From the NCBI RefSeq assembly GCF_022919175.1, contig NZ_CP095043.1:930001-994000 (forward strand): a DNA stretch of 64,000 nt, written 5' to 3'. This DNA comes from Leucobacter rhizosphaerae. GTDB taxonomy: Bacteria; Actinomycetota; Actinomycetes; Actinomycetales; Microbacteriaceae. This document shows, piece by piece, positions 25,305 through 33,864 of this stretch (position 1 is the stretch's first letter; each line of letters opens with the position of its first letter). Position numbers and translations under genes: made by a program. The notes under the pieces are model-generated. The model was not told the DNA's origin. It saw only the letters and a list, made by a program, of their open reading frames with translations, and did no database searches.

Positions 25305-28300
25305 TCAGACTCCTCGGACCATGTCGCCGCGCTCCGCCAGTCGCAGGAACCCGGAGAGCGCGTCGAGGCCCTCCGCGGTGCCCGGGAGCCCGTCGCCCAG
25401 GCGACTCGACGACACGAGATGCGCGGACCACTGCGCGCGACTGATCGCGACGTTCAGCCGGTTACGCATGAGCAGGAACTCGAGGCCGCGGGGCACGTCC
25501 TCCGCGCTCGACGCCGCCAGGCTCACGATCGCGATCACGGCCTCCTGCCCCTGGAACTTGTCGACGGTGCCGACGCGGACGCGGCCGAATCCTGCCTCCG
25601 CCAGGGCCGCGGAGACGCACTCGACCTGCGCGTTGTACGGCGCCACCACGATGATGTCGTCCTCGCCGAGCGGTCGAGGCTCCGCGCCGGGTTCGGTGAG
25701 CTGCGCTCTGAGCCAGGACCGCACGAGTCGCACGACCTCGGCCGCCTCCTCGGGTGAGCTCGTCGCGTTGCCGCGGTGCTCGACCGGGTGCCACTGCAGG
25801 CCGGCCGGGCCCGCACCGATGACGACGCGCTCCGCGGCGCTCGGGTGCGCGCGGAGGCGCCCCTCGTACGCGAGCTCCGACACGACGTCGGCGAGTTCCG
25901 GGCGCATCCGCCGCGTCTCGGCGAGGAAGTAGCCGAGCGTGTCGGGCATGGTCTCGTGATCGCCGAGCAGCCAGCCGAGGGCCGAGGTGTCGACCGGTTC
26001 CGGGTGGGCGCCCTGGGAGACCTGCGGCAGCTGCTGGGGATCGCCGAGCAGCAGGAGACGCTCCGCCGCGAGCGTCGCCGCGATCGTGGGCGCGAGTGAG
26101 AACTGCCCCGCTTCGTCCACCACGAGCAGGTCAAGGCTCCGGCGCGCGAACCGGGTCGGGTTGCTGAAGTCCCAGGCGGTGCCGCCGATCACGGCGCCAC
26201 GCCGGCGACCGCGATGTTCCTCCCCGAAGCGGGACTGCCCATTGCGCGGCAGCGAGGTGTAGGGCGGTTCCGGCTCACCCGGATCCAGCGCCCCGCCCTG
26301 GGGCACCTTGCCGACCTGAGCGGGATCGAGCCCAGCGGAGACGACACCCGCGAGCACGTTCTCGACCACGCGGTGCGACTGCGCCACCACGCCGATCACC
26401 CAGCCCCGCTCCTCGACGAGCCGCCGGATCACGTGCGCGGCGAGATAGGTCTTGCCGGTGCCCGGCGGCCCCTGCACCGCCAGAGTGCTCCGGTCGAGCC
26501 GGAGCAGCGTGGCCGCGACCGCGTCGACGGTGCTCGTGGGGTCGGTGTTGGCTGAGGCACTGGCACTCGCACTGGCACTGGCACTCGCACTCGCCGTGAA
26601 CGAAGCGTCGCCCACGAGACGCGGCGGGATCCGCCGCATCAGGTCCACGACCGGGTCGTGCGGGAAGCCGCCGCGGTCGAGCGCGTCGGCGAGCGCCGCG
26701 CCCCACTCCTCGATCGCCGTCTTCTGCGCCCCCGCCGGCGGCGGCGGTCCGGGCACGATCGCGATGGGAAGGGCCTCGAAGGGAGTGCCGCCGTTCGCGA
26801 GCGGCTCCTCGACGAGCACGCTCTCGGGGCTCGTCGCATCGCCGGCGCTCCCGTCGCGCGCGAGGATCTTCACCCGCCGGGCCGCGCGCGCACCGGGCGC
26901 GGCCCCGAACTGCGGAAACGGCGCCGGGAACTCGTACAGCGCGAACGCGTCGCTGCCGGGGCGCAGCGAACTGCCGGGCGCGAGCTCGCCGCGCAGTCGC
27001 AGGTGCCGGCGGTCGACCCGCGCGCGCGGCGGGCGGAACCAGGGCTCCGCCACCGCGCTGCGCACCGGATCGACGACCAGGACGTCGCGGGTGTCCGCCC
27101 ACTCCTCGATGGGGTCGACGAGCCGCGCGAAGTGCGCCCACCAGAACGCCTTCTGCTCGCGCTGGTGGTAGTCGATCGCACTCGCGGCGAGCGCCGCGAC
27201 GGGACGCCAGGGATGCGCCTCGGGAAGGTCTGCCACGTGCGCCTGCAGGCGCCGAGCGATCGCACTGAGCTCCAGCGGCGGTGCTGCGTCGTCTTCGACG
27301 GCACCGCGCGGATGCGGCACCACGCCGTGGGAGCTCGCAAGGCCGCGCAGCCAGTCGCGCAGGCGACGCGTCGAAACGCAGTCGTAGCGGTTGTAGTCGG
27401 CGATCGCATCGAGTCGGCGCTCACCCGCCGCACGCTCCTCGGGGTCCGCGGCATCGAGCTGCTCCATCGCCTCCGCGTACTCGGTGACCGACTGCGCCCC
27501 GCTCGTGACCCCGTCGGTGTCCCGCAGTTCGTCGCCCATGTACAGCGGTTCGAGCTTCTTGATCGAGTACGACCGCGACCCGACCCGCAGTGCGCGCCGC
27601 ACGATCGGGTACAGGTCGACGAGCACGTGCTCGCGGAGGAGTTGGTCGACCTCCGCCTCGCCGACGCCGTGACGGGCCGCGATGCTCAGGAGGTGCGAAC
27701 GCTCGTAGGCGGCGTAGTGGTAGATGCGCATGCCGGGGAACTGCGCGCGCCGGGCCCGCACGAGCTCCAGGAACGCGAGCAGCGCCTCGCGCTCGGCGTC
27801 GAGGGTGTGCGCCCAGATCGGGGTGAAGCGATCCTCGGAGTCGACCATGCCGAACAGGTAGTCGATCCCCCACCGCGCGGTCGCGTCGCCGCCCGGCTCC
27901 CGGTACATCGGGTCTCCCTCGAAGTCGAAGAAGAGGTCGCCGGCATCGGGGGTCGGGATCGCGGCGAGTGCCGCCGGATCCGCCACCCGCACCGGCGGAA
28001 CGTCACCCGGCACGGCCGCCACCTGCACCTGCGCCTGGGCGACCAGCCGCTCGAGCACCTGCGCGCTCATGCCCGGCACGGCACGGGAGTCCGCGCCCGA
28101 CCCCGCCGCGGCGACCGCGTCGATGGTCGTCAGCCCGGCGGCACGCAGCGCGTCTCGCTGCGTCGCGCGGATCCCCGCGATGAGCAGCGGATCCCGCGTG
28201 CGCTCGACCTCCGGCGTGCACACCTCGCAGCGCCCGCACGCGCGGATCCCCTCCGCGCCCCAGGCGATCGGCGCGCCGCTTTCGCGGCGCCCGTCGGCCC

Positions 28301-29015
28301 CCGTCGCCCGCGCACGGTCGAGCAGGATCCGGTGCAACCGGGACCGGCGGGCGCGGAACACCGGGGCGATGTCGGCGATGCGGTGGCGCGATCGTGCCCC
28401 GTCCCCCAGGATCAGCGTCGCCTCCGGCGCGACGGGCACGCCGATCCGTTCGAGCTGCTCGGCGTACGCAGCGAGCTGCATGAGCGCGGTGACCCGGGCC
28501 TTGCGCGCGAGTTTCGTGTCCTGCACCTCGTACGTCCCATCGGGGGTGCGCTGCAGGAAGTCGGCGAACCCGATGAATCCGATCTCGGGGACGCCCGTCG
28601 CGGGATCCGCCGCACGCTGCGATGGATCGAAGAACGTCGCCTGGAACACGACGTCGGCCCCGCTCCCGAGCGCTGCGCGACTCGCCTCGGCGACCACCGC
28701 CAGATCCTCCGCGCACATCGAGTCGGGCCGCGGGATCTCGATGACCCCGCCGCGGACCCCTGGCGCGGGGGCGCCGAACGTCTCGCGGTAGTGCTGCAGG
28801 GTGCGCTCCTCGTGCGCGTCCCCGAGTCGCGCGGCCCGGGCGAGCATCGGATCATCGTCGGGGGGCACCTCGACGTCGCGCCCCAGTCGGCGATCGACGC
28901 GGCGGAGGAACGCGAACTCGCAGGCGCTCGCGGCGGTGAGGTCGCTCGCACTCGTGACGAGTCGGATGCCGTCGGCCTCGTCGGCCGCATCACCCTCACA
29001 CTGCTGGACGAACAC
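25305..29015 (-). CDS. TM0106-type RecB-like nuclease fused to SF1 helicase
   Basis: This 1236-aa protein joins an N-terminal PD-(D/E)XK domain and a C-terminal SF1B helicase. The nuclease part shows GFADFL and YEVQDTKLARKA (about residues 150-170) and a Cys cluster ACGRCEVC (about 255-262). With C32, the cluster could hold an iron-sulfur group as in AddB and Dna2. A ribonuclease-H-like segment (DLFFDFEGDP) follows. The helicase part has VQGPPGTGKTYLAA (about 850), VVDEAGQFSLA (about 967) and GDPQQLPQ, and ends with FQGQEAVIAIVSLA. The GTG start at 29015 has AAGGGAA 6-7 nt upstream. It is predicted to process DNA ends, with repair or defence roles unproven. Confidence 0.88.
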   Translation of the reverse strand: MFVQQCEGDAADEADGIRLVTSASDLTAASACEFAFLRRVDRRLGRDVEVPPDDDPMLARAARLGDAHEERTLQHYRETFGAPAPGVRGGVIEIPRPDSMCAEDLAVVAEASRAALGSGADVVFQATFFDPSQRAADPATGVPEIGFIGFADFLQRTPDGTYEVQDTKLARKARVTALMQLAAYAEQLERIGVPVAPEATLILGDGARSRHRIADIAPVFRARRSRLHRILLDRARATGADGRRESGAPIAWGAEGIRACGRCEVCTPEVERTRDPLLIAGIRATQRDALRAAGLTTIDAVAAAGSGADSRAVPGMSAQVLERLVAQAQVQVAAVPGDVPPVRVADPAALAAIPTPDAGDLFFDFEGDPMYREPGGDATARWGIDYLFGMVDSEDRFTPIWAHTLDAEREALLAFLELVRARRAQFPGMRIYHYAAYERSHLLSIAARHGVGEAEVDQLLREHVLVDLYPIVRRALRVGSRSYSIKKLEPLYMGDELRDTDGVTSGAQSVTEYAEAMEQLDAADPEERAAGERRLDAIADYNRYDCVSTRRLRDWLRGLASSHGVVPHPRGAVEDDAAPPLELSAIARRLQAHVADLPEAHPWRPVAALAASAIDYHQREQKAFWWAHFARLVDPIEEWADTRDVLVVDPVRSAVAEPWFRPPRARVDRRHLRLRGELAPGSSLRPGSDAFALYEFPAPFPQFGAAPGARAARRVKILARDGSAGDATSPESVLVEEPLANGGTPFEALPIAIVPGPPPPAGAQKTAIEEWGAALADALDRGGFPHDPVVDLMRRIPPRLVGDASFTASASASASASASASANTDPTSTVDAVAATLLRLDRSTLAVQGPPGTGKTYLAAHVIRRLVEERGWVIGVVAQSHRVVENVLAGVVSAGLDPAQVGKVPQGGALDPGEPEPPYTSLPRNGQSRFGEEHRGRRRGAVIGGTAWDFSNPTRFARRSLDLLVVDEAGQFSLAPTIAATLAAERLLLLGDPQQLPQVSQGAHPEPVDTSALGWLLGDHETMPDTLGYFLAETRRMRPELADVVSELAYEGRLRAHPSAAERVVIGAGPAGLQWHPVEHRGNATSSPEEAAEVVRLVRSWLRAQLTEPGAEPRPLGEDDIIVVAPYNAQVECVSAALAEAGFGRVRVGTVDKFQGQEAVIAIVSLAASSAEDVPRGLEFLLMRNRLNVAISRAQWSAHLVSSSRLGDGLPGTAEGLDALSGFLRLAERGDMVRGV
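26556..26591 (-). repeat. Six hexanucleotide units encoding a Ser-Ala repeat
   Basis: Six consecutive 6-bp units (GGCACT or CGCACT on the plus strand) encode an alternating Ser-Ala stretch in the linker between the nuclease and helicase halves of the large fusion protein. Unit number could vary without changing the frame. Confidence 0.85.
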
Positions 29016-29068
29016 GCTGCTTCCCTTCGCCGAACGACCCCCGGAGCCGGAGTGCCGGGATGCGTCTC

Positions 29069-29074
29069 ACCCTA
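29069..29074 (-). promoter_or_regulatory. -10 candidate for the nuclease-helicase gene
   Basis: TAGGGT on the minus strand, 53 nt before the GTG start, in the 106-bp gap after the GNAT-AAA gene. It would allow expression separate from that gene. Confidence 0.3.
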
Positions 29075-29121
29075 GGCCGGACCTCCGACACCCGACGCGG
29101 CACCGGCCGCCCCGGACCCGA

Positions 29122-30411
29122 TCACAGACGCGCGAGGGTCTCGATGTCCTCGAGGAAGGCGCCCTGCTCCTCGTCCGATACGGTGGCCCGCGTCACGCCG
29201 AGCGCCGCGAGATAGTCCGCGGTCGAGAGCTCCGTCGGGGTGTCGTCCAGCTGTCGCACTCCGGCGCGGAGCGCGCGGGCGAGTGCGTCCTGCGAGGCGC
29301 GCCGAGCCGCGTATTCGATGTCCGCCGGGGTGAGGCCGGCACTCGCGGCGACGAGCGCCGGGAAGTCGACCGCCTCGGCGATCTCTGCCGGCACGTACCG
29401 GTGCCAGATCGCGTTGCGCGCCTCGTCGTCCGGCAGCCCGATCGGCAGGACGTAGTCGAAGCGGCCGTGCCGCAGGAACGCCGCGTCGAGCGCGCGCACG
29501 AAGTTCGTGGCGCACACGAGCAGCAGGCCCTCGCGATCCCGGAACTCCGCGACGATCTTCAGCAGTTCGTTCGTCACCCCCTGCGTCGGGGACGGCGGGT
29601 CACCGCGGCGCTGCGAGGCGATCTCCTCGACCTCGTCGATGAACACCACCGCGTGCTCGAGCTGATCGATCTGCTCGAAGATCTCGCGCAGCGACGCGGC
29701 CATGCTCGTGGTCGCGTCGCCGAGGCGCGACGGGAAGACCTCGACGAACGGCCAGTCGAGCCGGGACGCGACCGCCTTCGCGAAGGTCGTCTTCCCGGTG
29801 CCGGGCGGACCGAAGAGCATGACGGCGCGCGGCGGCACCACACCGTAGCGATCCGCCAGGTCCGGCTGCGCGAGCGGGGCGACGAGCCGCTCCTCGAGCA
29901 GTTGCTTCTCGTGCCGCATCCCCGCGACCTGACCCCAGAGATGCCGCGGCAGTACCCGGCCGCCGAGATCCTTCAGCACATCGAGCTCGCGACGCTGCAC
30001 CGGCATCTGCCGCTCGAGGTACCGCAGGCTGTGGCGCATCGAGAACCCGTTCGAGGTGAGCAGGTCGAGCCGGCTGCCCTCGGGCATGAGCACCGAGAGC
30101 GTGCTGAGCCCGATCGGCGCCATCTTGCGCTCGAGTGCGTCGAACAGCGCCCCCGACACGTTGGCCGAGCGCGCGTTCTCGGCGATCCCGAAGAACACGA
30201 CCCAGCCCTGCGCGTGCGCGGCGCGCCCGACGGCCGCCGCGACCACCTCGTCGTCCCGTACCGCCACGACCGCGTGGTCCTCGCGGCAGGAGGCCGTCAC
30301 CTCGGCGAGGGAGTAGACGGGTCGCTCCGCCGAGGTGCGCGCCTCCCACCACAGCCGCACGACAGCGTCGAGGTCGTCATCGTGGAAGTCCCGGATGTGA
30401 ATACGTGCCAT
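29122..30411 (-). CDS. GNAT-like domain fused to an AAA+ ATPase
   Basis: This 429-aa protein has an N-terminal GNAT acetyltransferase-like domain (about residues 1-135: IRDFHDDDLDAVVRLWWEA, DDEVVAAAVGR). A Cdc48/FtsH-like AAA module follows, with Walker A LFGPPGTGKTTFAKAV (about 203), Walker B VVFIDEVEEIAS (about 255), sensor 1 ATNF and the arginine-finger region RHGRFDYVLPIGLPD, then the small helical lid. The GNAT part lacks a clear RxxGxG acetyl-CoA loop, so it may be a sensor rather than an enzyme. The protein probably acts as a hexameric remodeller. It is upstream of the nuclease-helicase on the same strand. Confidence 0.8.
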   Translation of the reverse strand: MARIHIRDFHDDDLDAVVRLWWEARTSAERPVYSLAEVTASCREDHAVVAVRDDEVVAAAVGRAAHAQGWVVFFGIAENARSANVSGALFDALERKMAPIGLSTLSVLMPEGSRLDLLTSNGFSMRHSLRYLERQMPVQRRELDVLKDLGGRVLPRHLWGQVAGMRHEKQLLEERLVAPLAQPDLADRYGVVPPRAVMLFGPPGTGKTTFAKAVASRLDWPFVEVFPSRLGDATTSMAASLREIFEQIDQLEHAVVFIDEVEEIASQRRGDPPSPTQGVTNELLKIVAEFRDREGLLLVCATNFVRALDAAFLRHGRFDYVLPIGLPDDEARNAIWHRYVPAEIAEAVDFPALVAASAGLTPADIEYAARRASQDALARALRAGVRQLDDTPTELSTADYLAALGVTRATVSDEEQGAFLEDIETLARL

Positions 30412-30844
30412 GCACGCATCATGTCAGATGGTGACGGGGCTGCGCGATCCCGAATCTGCCGAGTCGGCTCAGCGCCGTCCCGAGCCCGGGCCCACCCGGC
30501 CGGGGTCACTTGTGCGGGGTTCCGACGACGTATCACTCCCCCAAAGTGACCCCGTCCGTTCGAGACGCCCATCCACATTCACAGCCCGAACATCCTCGCA
30601 GTGGGCTAAGCTCGTCCGAGTAGCGCTCTTCTGCGCTACGCGTCGCTTTCACCGCACAGCCCGCTCGAGCATCGAGCCTGGGCGCCGTTCGGCCCGATCC
30701 GCGGCGAACGGATGCGCGATCCCGCGCACTCGACATCTTGCAGCGACGCACGGGTGATCACGATCGCGTGATCCCATCCCGATCGAGGCGTGTCCTCGAC
30801 CGGCGAGCCCGGTGCGCAGCGCTGCTCCAGCAGGAAAGGTCCCC
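30412..30844. other. 433-bp intergenic region with stem-loops before the DEAD-box helicase
   Basis: No gene is evident here. It holds an 11-bp perfect inverted repeat (30501-30511 with 30544-30554), a 7-bp hairpin GTAGCGC/GCGCTAC (30620-30626 with 30633-30639) and GATCACG/CGTGATC around ATCG (30756-30773). A long structured 5' leader of the helicase mRNA fits known cold-shock-type control of DEAD-box genes, but the transcription start is unknown. I see no clear promoter. Confidence 0.5.
30501..30554. repeat. 11-bp perfect inverted repeat with inner G/C stem
   Basis: CGGGGTCACTT (30501-30511) is the exact reverse complement of AAGTGACCCCG (30544-30554). Inside it, GGGG at 30516-30519 can pair with CCCC at 30538-30541. 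It lies between two divergent genes, so it is an operator or RNA structure rather than a terminator. Confidence 0.7.
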
Positions 30845-32431
30845 GTGACCGAAGAGACCACATCCACCACACCCTCCTTCTCGGCGCTCGGCGTGCCCGC
30901 ACCCATCGCGGACGCCCTCGCCAAGAACGGCAAGACCGAACCGTTCCCGATCCAGCGCGACACCCTGCCCGACACGCTCGCCGGCCGCGACGTCCTCGGC
31001 CGCGGCCGCACGGGCTCCGGCAAGACGATCGCGTTCGGGATCCCGCTCGTGGCGAACCTCGCCGAGAACGTCGCGCAGAAGCGTCGGCCGAACCGGCCGC
31101 GCGCGATCGTGCTCGCGCCGACCCGCGAGCTCGTGACGCAGATCGCCGAGACCGTCAAGATGCTCGCCGACCCCATGGGCGTCAAGGTCACCACGATCTT
31201 CGGCGGCGTCTCGCAGCGCCGCCAGGAGGAGGTGCTGGAGCGCGGTGTCGACATCGTCGTCGCCGCCCCCGGCCGCCTCGACGACCTCATGAAGCAGGGC
31301 ATCGTCGACCTCGGCGCCGTCGAGATCACCGTGCTCGACGAGGCCGACCACATGGCCGACATGGGCTTCCTCCCCGTCGTCACGCGCATCCTCAACAAGA
31401 CTCCGAAGGCCGGCCAGCGCCTGCTCTTCAGCGCCACGCTCGACAACGGCGTGGACAACGTCGTGAAGCGGTACCTGCACGATCCGATCCTGCACTCGGT
31501 CGACTCGGCCGAGTCGCCGGTGCCCCAGCTCACCCACCACGTCTTCGAGGTGTCGGGCAAGGATCAGAAGGACGCGCTCATCGAGGCGCTCGCGAGCGGC
31601 GCCGCCCGCCGCATCTTCTTCACCCGTATGAAGCACCAGGCGAAGCGTCTCGCGAAGCAGCTCACCGCCGCGGGCATCCCCGCGGTCGAGCTGCAGGGCA
31701 ACCTGTCGCAGAACGCGCGCGACCGCAACCTCGCCGAGTTCGTGAGCGGCGAAGCCCGCGTGCTCGTCGCGACCGACGTCGCGGCGCGCGGCGTGCACGT
31801 CGACGGAGTCGAGCTCGTCGTCCACATCGACCCCCCGGTCGAGCACAAGGCCTACCTGCACCGTTCGGGCCGCACGGCGCGCGCGGGCAACGAGGGCGAC
31901 GTCATCACGCTCGTGCTCCCCGAGCAGCGCGGCGAGATGCGTCAGCTGATCCGCGCCGCGAAGATCACGGTGACCCCGCGTCACGTCGATCCGAACGCCG
32001 CGAAGATCGATCCCGAGGTGCTCTCGCTCATCGGCGAGGTCGCCCCAAGGGTCGACCCGAAGGAGATCGAGCGGCGTCGGGCCTCGGCGCAGGCCGCGCA
32101 GCAGCGCGCCGCCGGGCACGCCCCGCATGGCGAGGGTTCGAGCCAGGGCGCGAACGCGAAGCGCAAGCGGTCGCGCGGCGGCCGCGGCGGGTCCGGTGGC
32201 CAGGGCGGCCAAGGCGGCCAGGGCCGGGGTCAGGGTCGGGGCGGCCAGGGCGCGGGATCCGGATCCGGAGCGGGATCCCAGCCGCGTCGCAGCGGCCAGG
32301 ACGGTCAGGGCGCCGGTCGATCGCAGGGCGGCCAGGGCGGCCAGGGATACCGCGGCGGTGAGTCCGGCGGCCAGCGTCGCTCGGGTCGCCGCGCCCAGGG
32401 CGGCGGCACCGTCTACTCGACCAGCAGCTAA
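30845..32431 (+). CDS. DEAD-box ATP-dependent RNA helicase
   Basis: This 528-aa protein has the full DEAD-box set: Q motif (FPIQRDTLP), GRGRTGSGKT, PTRELV, APGRLDD, DEAD, SAT, ATDVAARGVH and HRSGRTARAG in residues 10-370. A Gly/Gln/Arg/Ser-rich RGG-like tail of about 110 residues follows and is likely to bind RNA. The GTG at 30845 is preceded by GGAAAGG at 6 nt, which decides it over an ATG at 30812. Such helicases unwind structured mRNA and help ribosome assembly, especially in the cold. Confidence 0.95.
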   Translation: MTEETTSTTPSFSALGVPAPIADALAKNGKTEPFPIQRDTLPDTLAGRDVLGRGRTGSGKTIAFGIPLVANLAENVAQKRRPNRPRAIVLAPTRELVTQIAETVKMLADPMGVKVTTIFGGVSQRRQEEVLERGVDIVVAAPGRLDDLMKQGIVDLGAVEITVLDEADHMADMGFLPVVTRILNKTPKAGQRLLFSATLDNGVDNVVKRYLHDPILHSVDSAESPVPQLTHHVFEVSGKDQKDALIEALASGAARRIFFTRMKHQAKRLAKQLTAAGIPAVELQGNLSQNARDRNLAEFVSGEARVLVATDVAARGVHVDGVELVVHIDPPVEHKAYLHRSGRTARAGNEGDVITLVLPEQRGEMRQLIRAAKITVTPRHVDPNAAKIDPEVLSLIGEVAPRVDPKEIERRRASAQAAQQRAAGHAPHGEGSSQGANAKRKRSRGGRGGSGGQGGQGGQGRGQGRGGQGAGSGSGAGSQPRRSGQDGQGAGRSQGGQGGQGYRGGESGGQRRSGRRAQGGGTVYSTSS

Positions 32432-32498
32432 CACGCGATCCCGAATGCTCCAGATTCCGCACCCACCCCGGTGCGGAATCTGGAGCATTCGCGCGTGT
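32431..32498 (+). terminator. Strong perfect hairpin after the DEAD-box helicase
   Basis: A 21-bp perfect stem (32443-32463 with 32470-32490) closes a 6-nt loop, and an outer 7-bp stem (ACACGCG 32431-32437 with CGCGTGT 32492-32498) extends it. It begins right at the helicase stop. There is no clear U tract, as is common in very GC-rich genomes. Confidence 0.75.
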
Positions 32499-32548
32499 TC
32501 ACCCCGGATTCATCGGTGAGACCCTCCCTTGAGTGACGATTTCGGTCG

Positions 32549-32554
32549 TATACT
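32549..32554 (+). promoter_or_regulatory. -10 hexamer of the MFS gene (leaderless)
   Basis: TATACT lies 6 nt before the ATG at 32561 in a locally AT-richer stretch, giving a strong leaderless signal. Confidence 0.6.
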
Positions 32555-32560
32555 CGTCTG

Positions 32561-33790
32561 ATGGGCATTTATCGGGAGCTGGCACGGAATCCAGGAGTCG
32601 TTCGCGTTCTGATCTCGCAGCTGACGGCCCGATTCCCGTTCGGGATGCTCTCGATCATCCTGCTGCTGCACATCCAGCTCGCGTACGGCGACTACACCTC
32701 GGCGGGCATCGTGCTCGCCGCCCAGAGCGTCGGTCAGGCCATCTCGGGGCCCGTCTCGAGCCGCCTCATGGGCCGCCTCGGCATGCGCCCGGTGCTCGCC
32801 CTGACCTCCCTGCTCTGCGCCGCGCTGCTCGTCGCGATCGCCGTGGCTCATCTGCCGCTCGCGATCACCGCCGGCCTCGCGCTCCTCGTCGGCCTCACGA
32901 CGCCGCCCGTCACCCCGGCCGTGCGCACGCTGTACCCGAAGCTCGTCCCCGGGAACCAGCTCGCCGGCCTGTTCTCCCTCGACGCCGCGGCACAGGAGCT
33001 CATCTGGGTGATGGGGCCCGTGGTCGCGGTCCTCGTCTCCTCGCAGTTCGGCACGGCCGTCGGGCTCTGCGTCGCGGCCGGATTCATGGTGGTCGGCGGC
33101 GCCTGGTTCATTCTGAGCCCGTCCGTCGGCTCCGTGAAGATTCCGCGCTCGCAGCGCGGACTCGGCGCGATCCTCCGCCGTCCCACCGTGGTGATCTCCA
33201 CGGTCGTCGGGTTCTTCTTCGTCGCCTCCTTCGCCGCCATCGAGGCCGGGATCGTCGCCGCGTTCACCCCGGCCGGAGACGGCGCGGGGCACGGCAGCAT
33301 CGAATCCGGCATCGTGCTCGCGCTCTTCGCGGGCGGCTCGCTCGTGGGCGGCCTCCTCATCGGTCACCGCGCGATGCGCCCGTGGTCGCTGCTCCTGCGC
33401 ATCCTGATGGTGCTCGCCGGCACCCTGCTCTGCCTCGTGAGCCTGAACATCTGGTGGCTCGGCACCGTGCTCTTCCTCGGCGGCCTCGGCACGGCACCCG
33501 CCTTCGCCGCGATCTCGAACATCGTGAGCTCGACCGTGAAGTTCTCGGAGACGGCCGAGGCCTACGGTTGGGTAGGGACCGGTCAGCTCGTCGGGGTCGC
33601 GACGGGATCGGCTCTCGCCGGCGTCGCCATCGACGCCGCCGGGGCGCCGGGTGCGATCGTCGTCTCGGCCGCGCTCCTCCTCGTCTGCGCCATCGTAGCG
33701 GCAGCCGCGATGCGGTGGCTCCCGGATCTCAAGGGTCGCCACATCGAGCCGCTCCCCGAGACCGGCACCCTCACGATCCCGCTGCCATAA
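32561..33790 (+). CDS. MFS transporter
   Basis: This 409-aa protein has about 12 membrane helices. The first half includes AAQSVGQAISGPVSSRLMGRLGMRPVL, the major facilitator loop 2-3 pattern. A central cytoplasmic loop (about residues 195-215) separates the halves. The family is driven by proton gradients; this subgroup contains predicted drug or metabolite exporters, and the substrate is not readable. No Shine-Dalgarno sequence is present. The DUF4349 gene downstream has its own promoter. Confidence 0.88.
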   Translation: MGIYRELARNPGVVRVLISQLTARFPFGMLSIILLLHIQLAYGDYTSAGIVLAAQSVGQAISGPVSSRLMGRLGMRPVLALTSLLCAALLVAIAVAHLPLAITAGLALLVGLTTPPVTPAVRTLYPKLVPGNQLAGLFSLDAAAQELIWVMGPVVAVLVSSQFGTAVGLCVAAGFMVVGGAWFILSPSVGSVKIPRSQRGLGAILRRPTVVISTVVGFFFVASFAAIEAGIVAAFTPAGDGAGHGSIESGIVLALFAGGSLVGGLLIGHRAMRPWSLLLRILMVLAGTLLCLVSLNIWWLGTVLFLGGLGTAPAFAAISNIVSSTVKFSETAEAYGWVGTGQLVGVATGSALAGVAIDAAGAPGAIVVSAALLLVCAIVAAAAMRWLPDLKGRHIEPLPETGTLTIPLP

Positions 33791-33852
33791 CGATCTCGAC
33801 ACACCCGGGGAAGACGCAGGAACCTTCCGGATCCCGCTCGGACTTCGCGCCG

Positions 33853-33858
33853 TATGGT
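33853..33858 (+). promoter_or_regulatory. -10 hexamer of the DUF4349 gene (leaderless)
   Basis: TATGGT lies 6 nt before the ATG at 33865. Confidence 0.5.
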
Positions 33859-33864
33859 GTGACT

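Noticed and set aside
32443..32490. Perfect 21-bp hairpin as a REP-like or mobile element
   Set aside because: It starts at the helicase stop, has a terminator-like short loop, and no second copy is seen in the window; the similar-sized hairpin at 37061-37106 has a different sequence.
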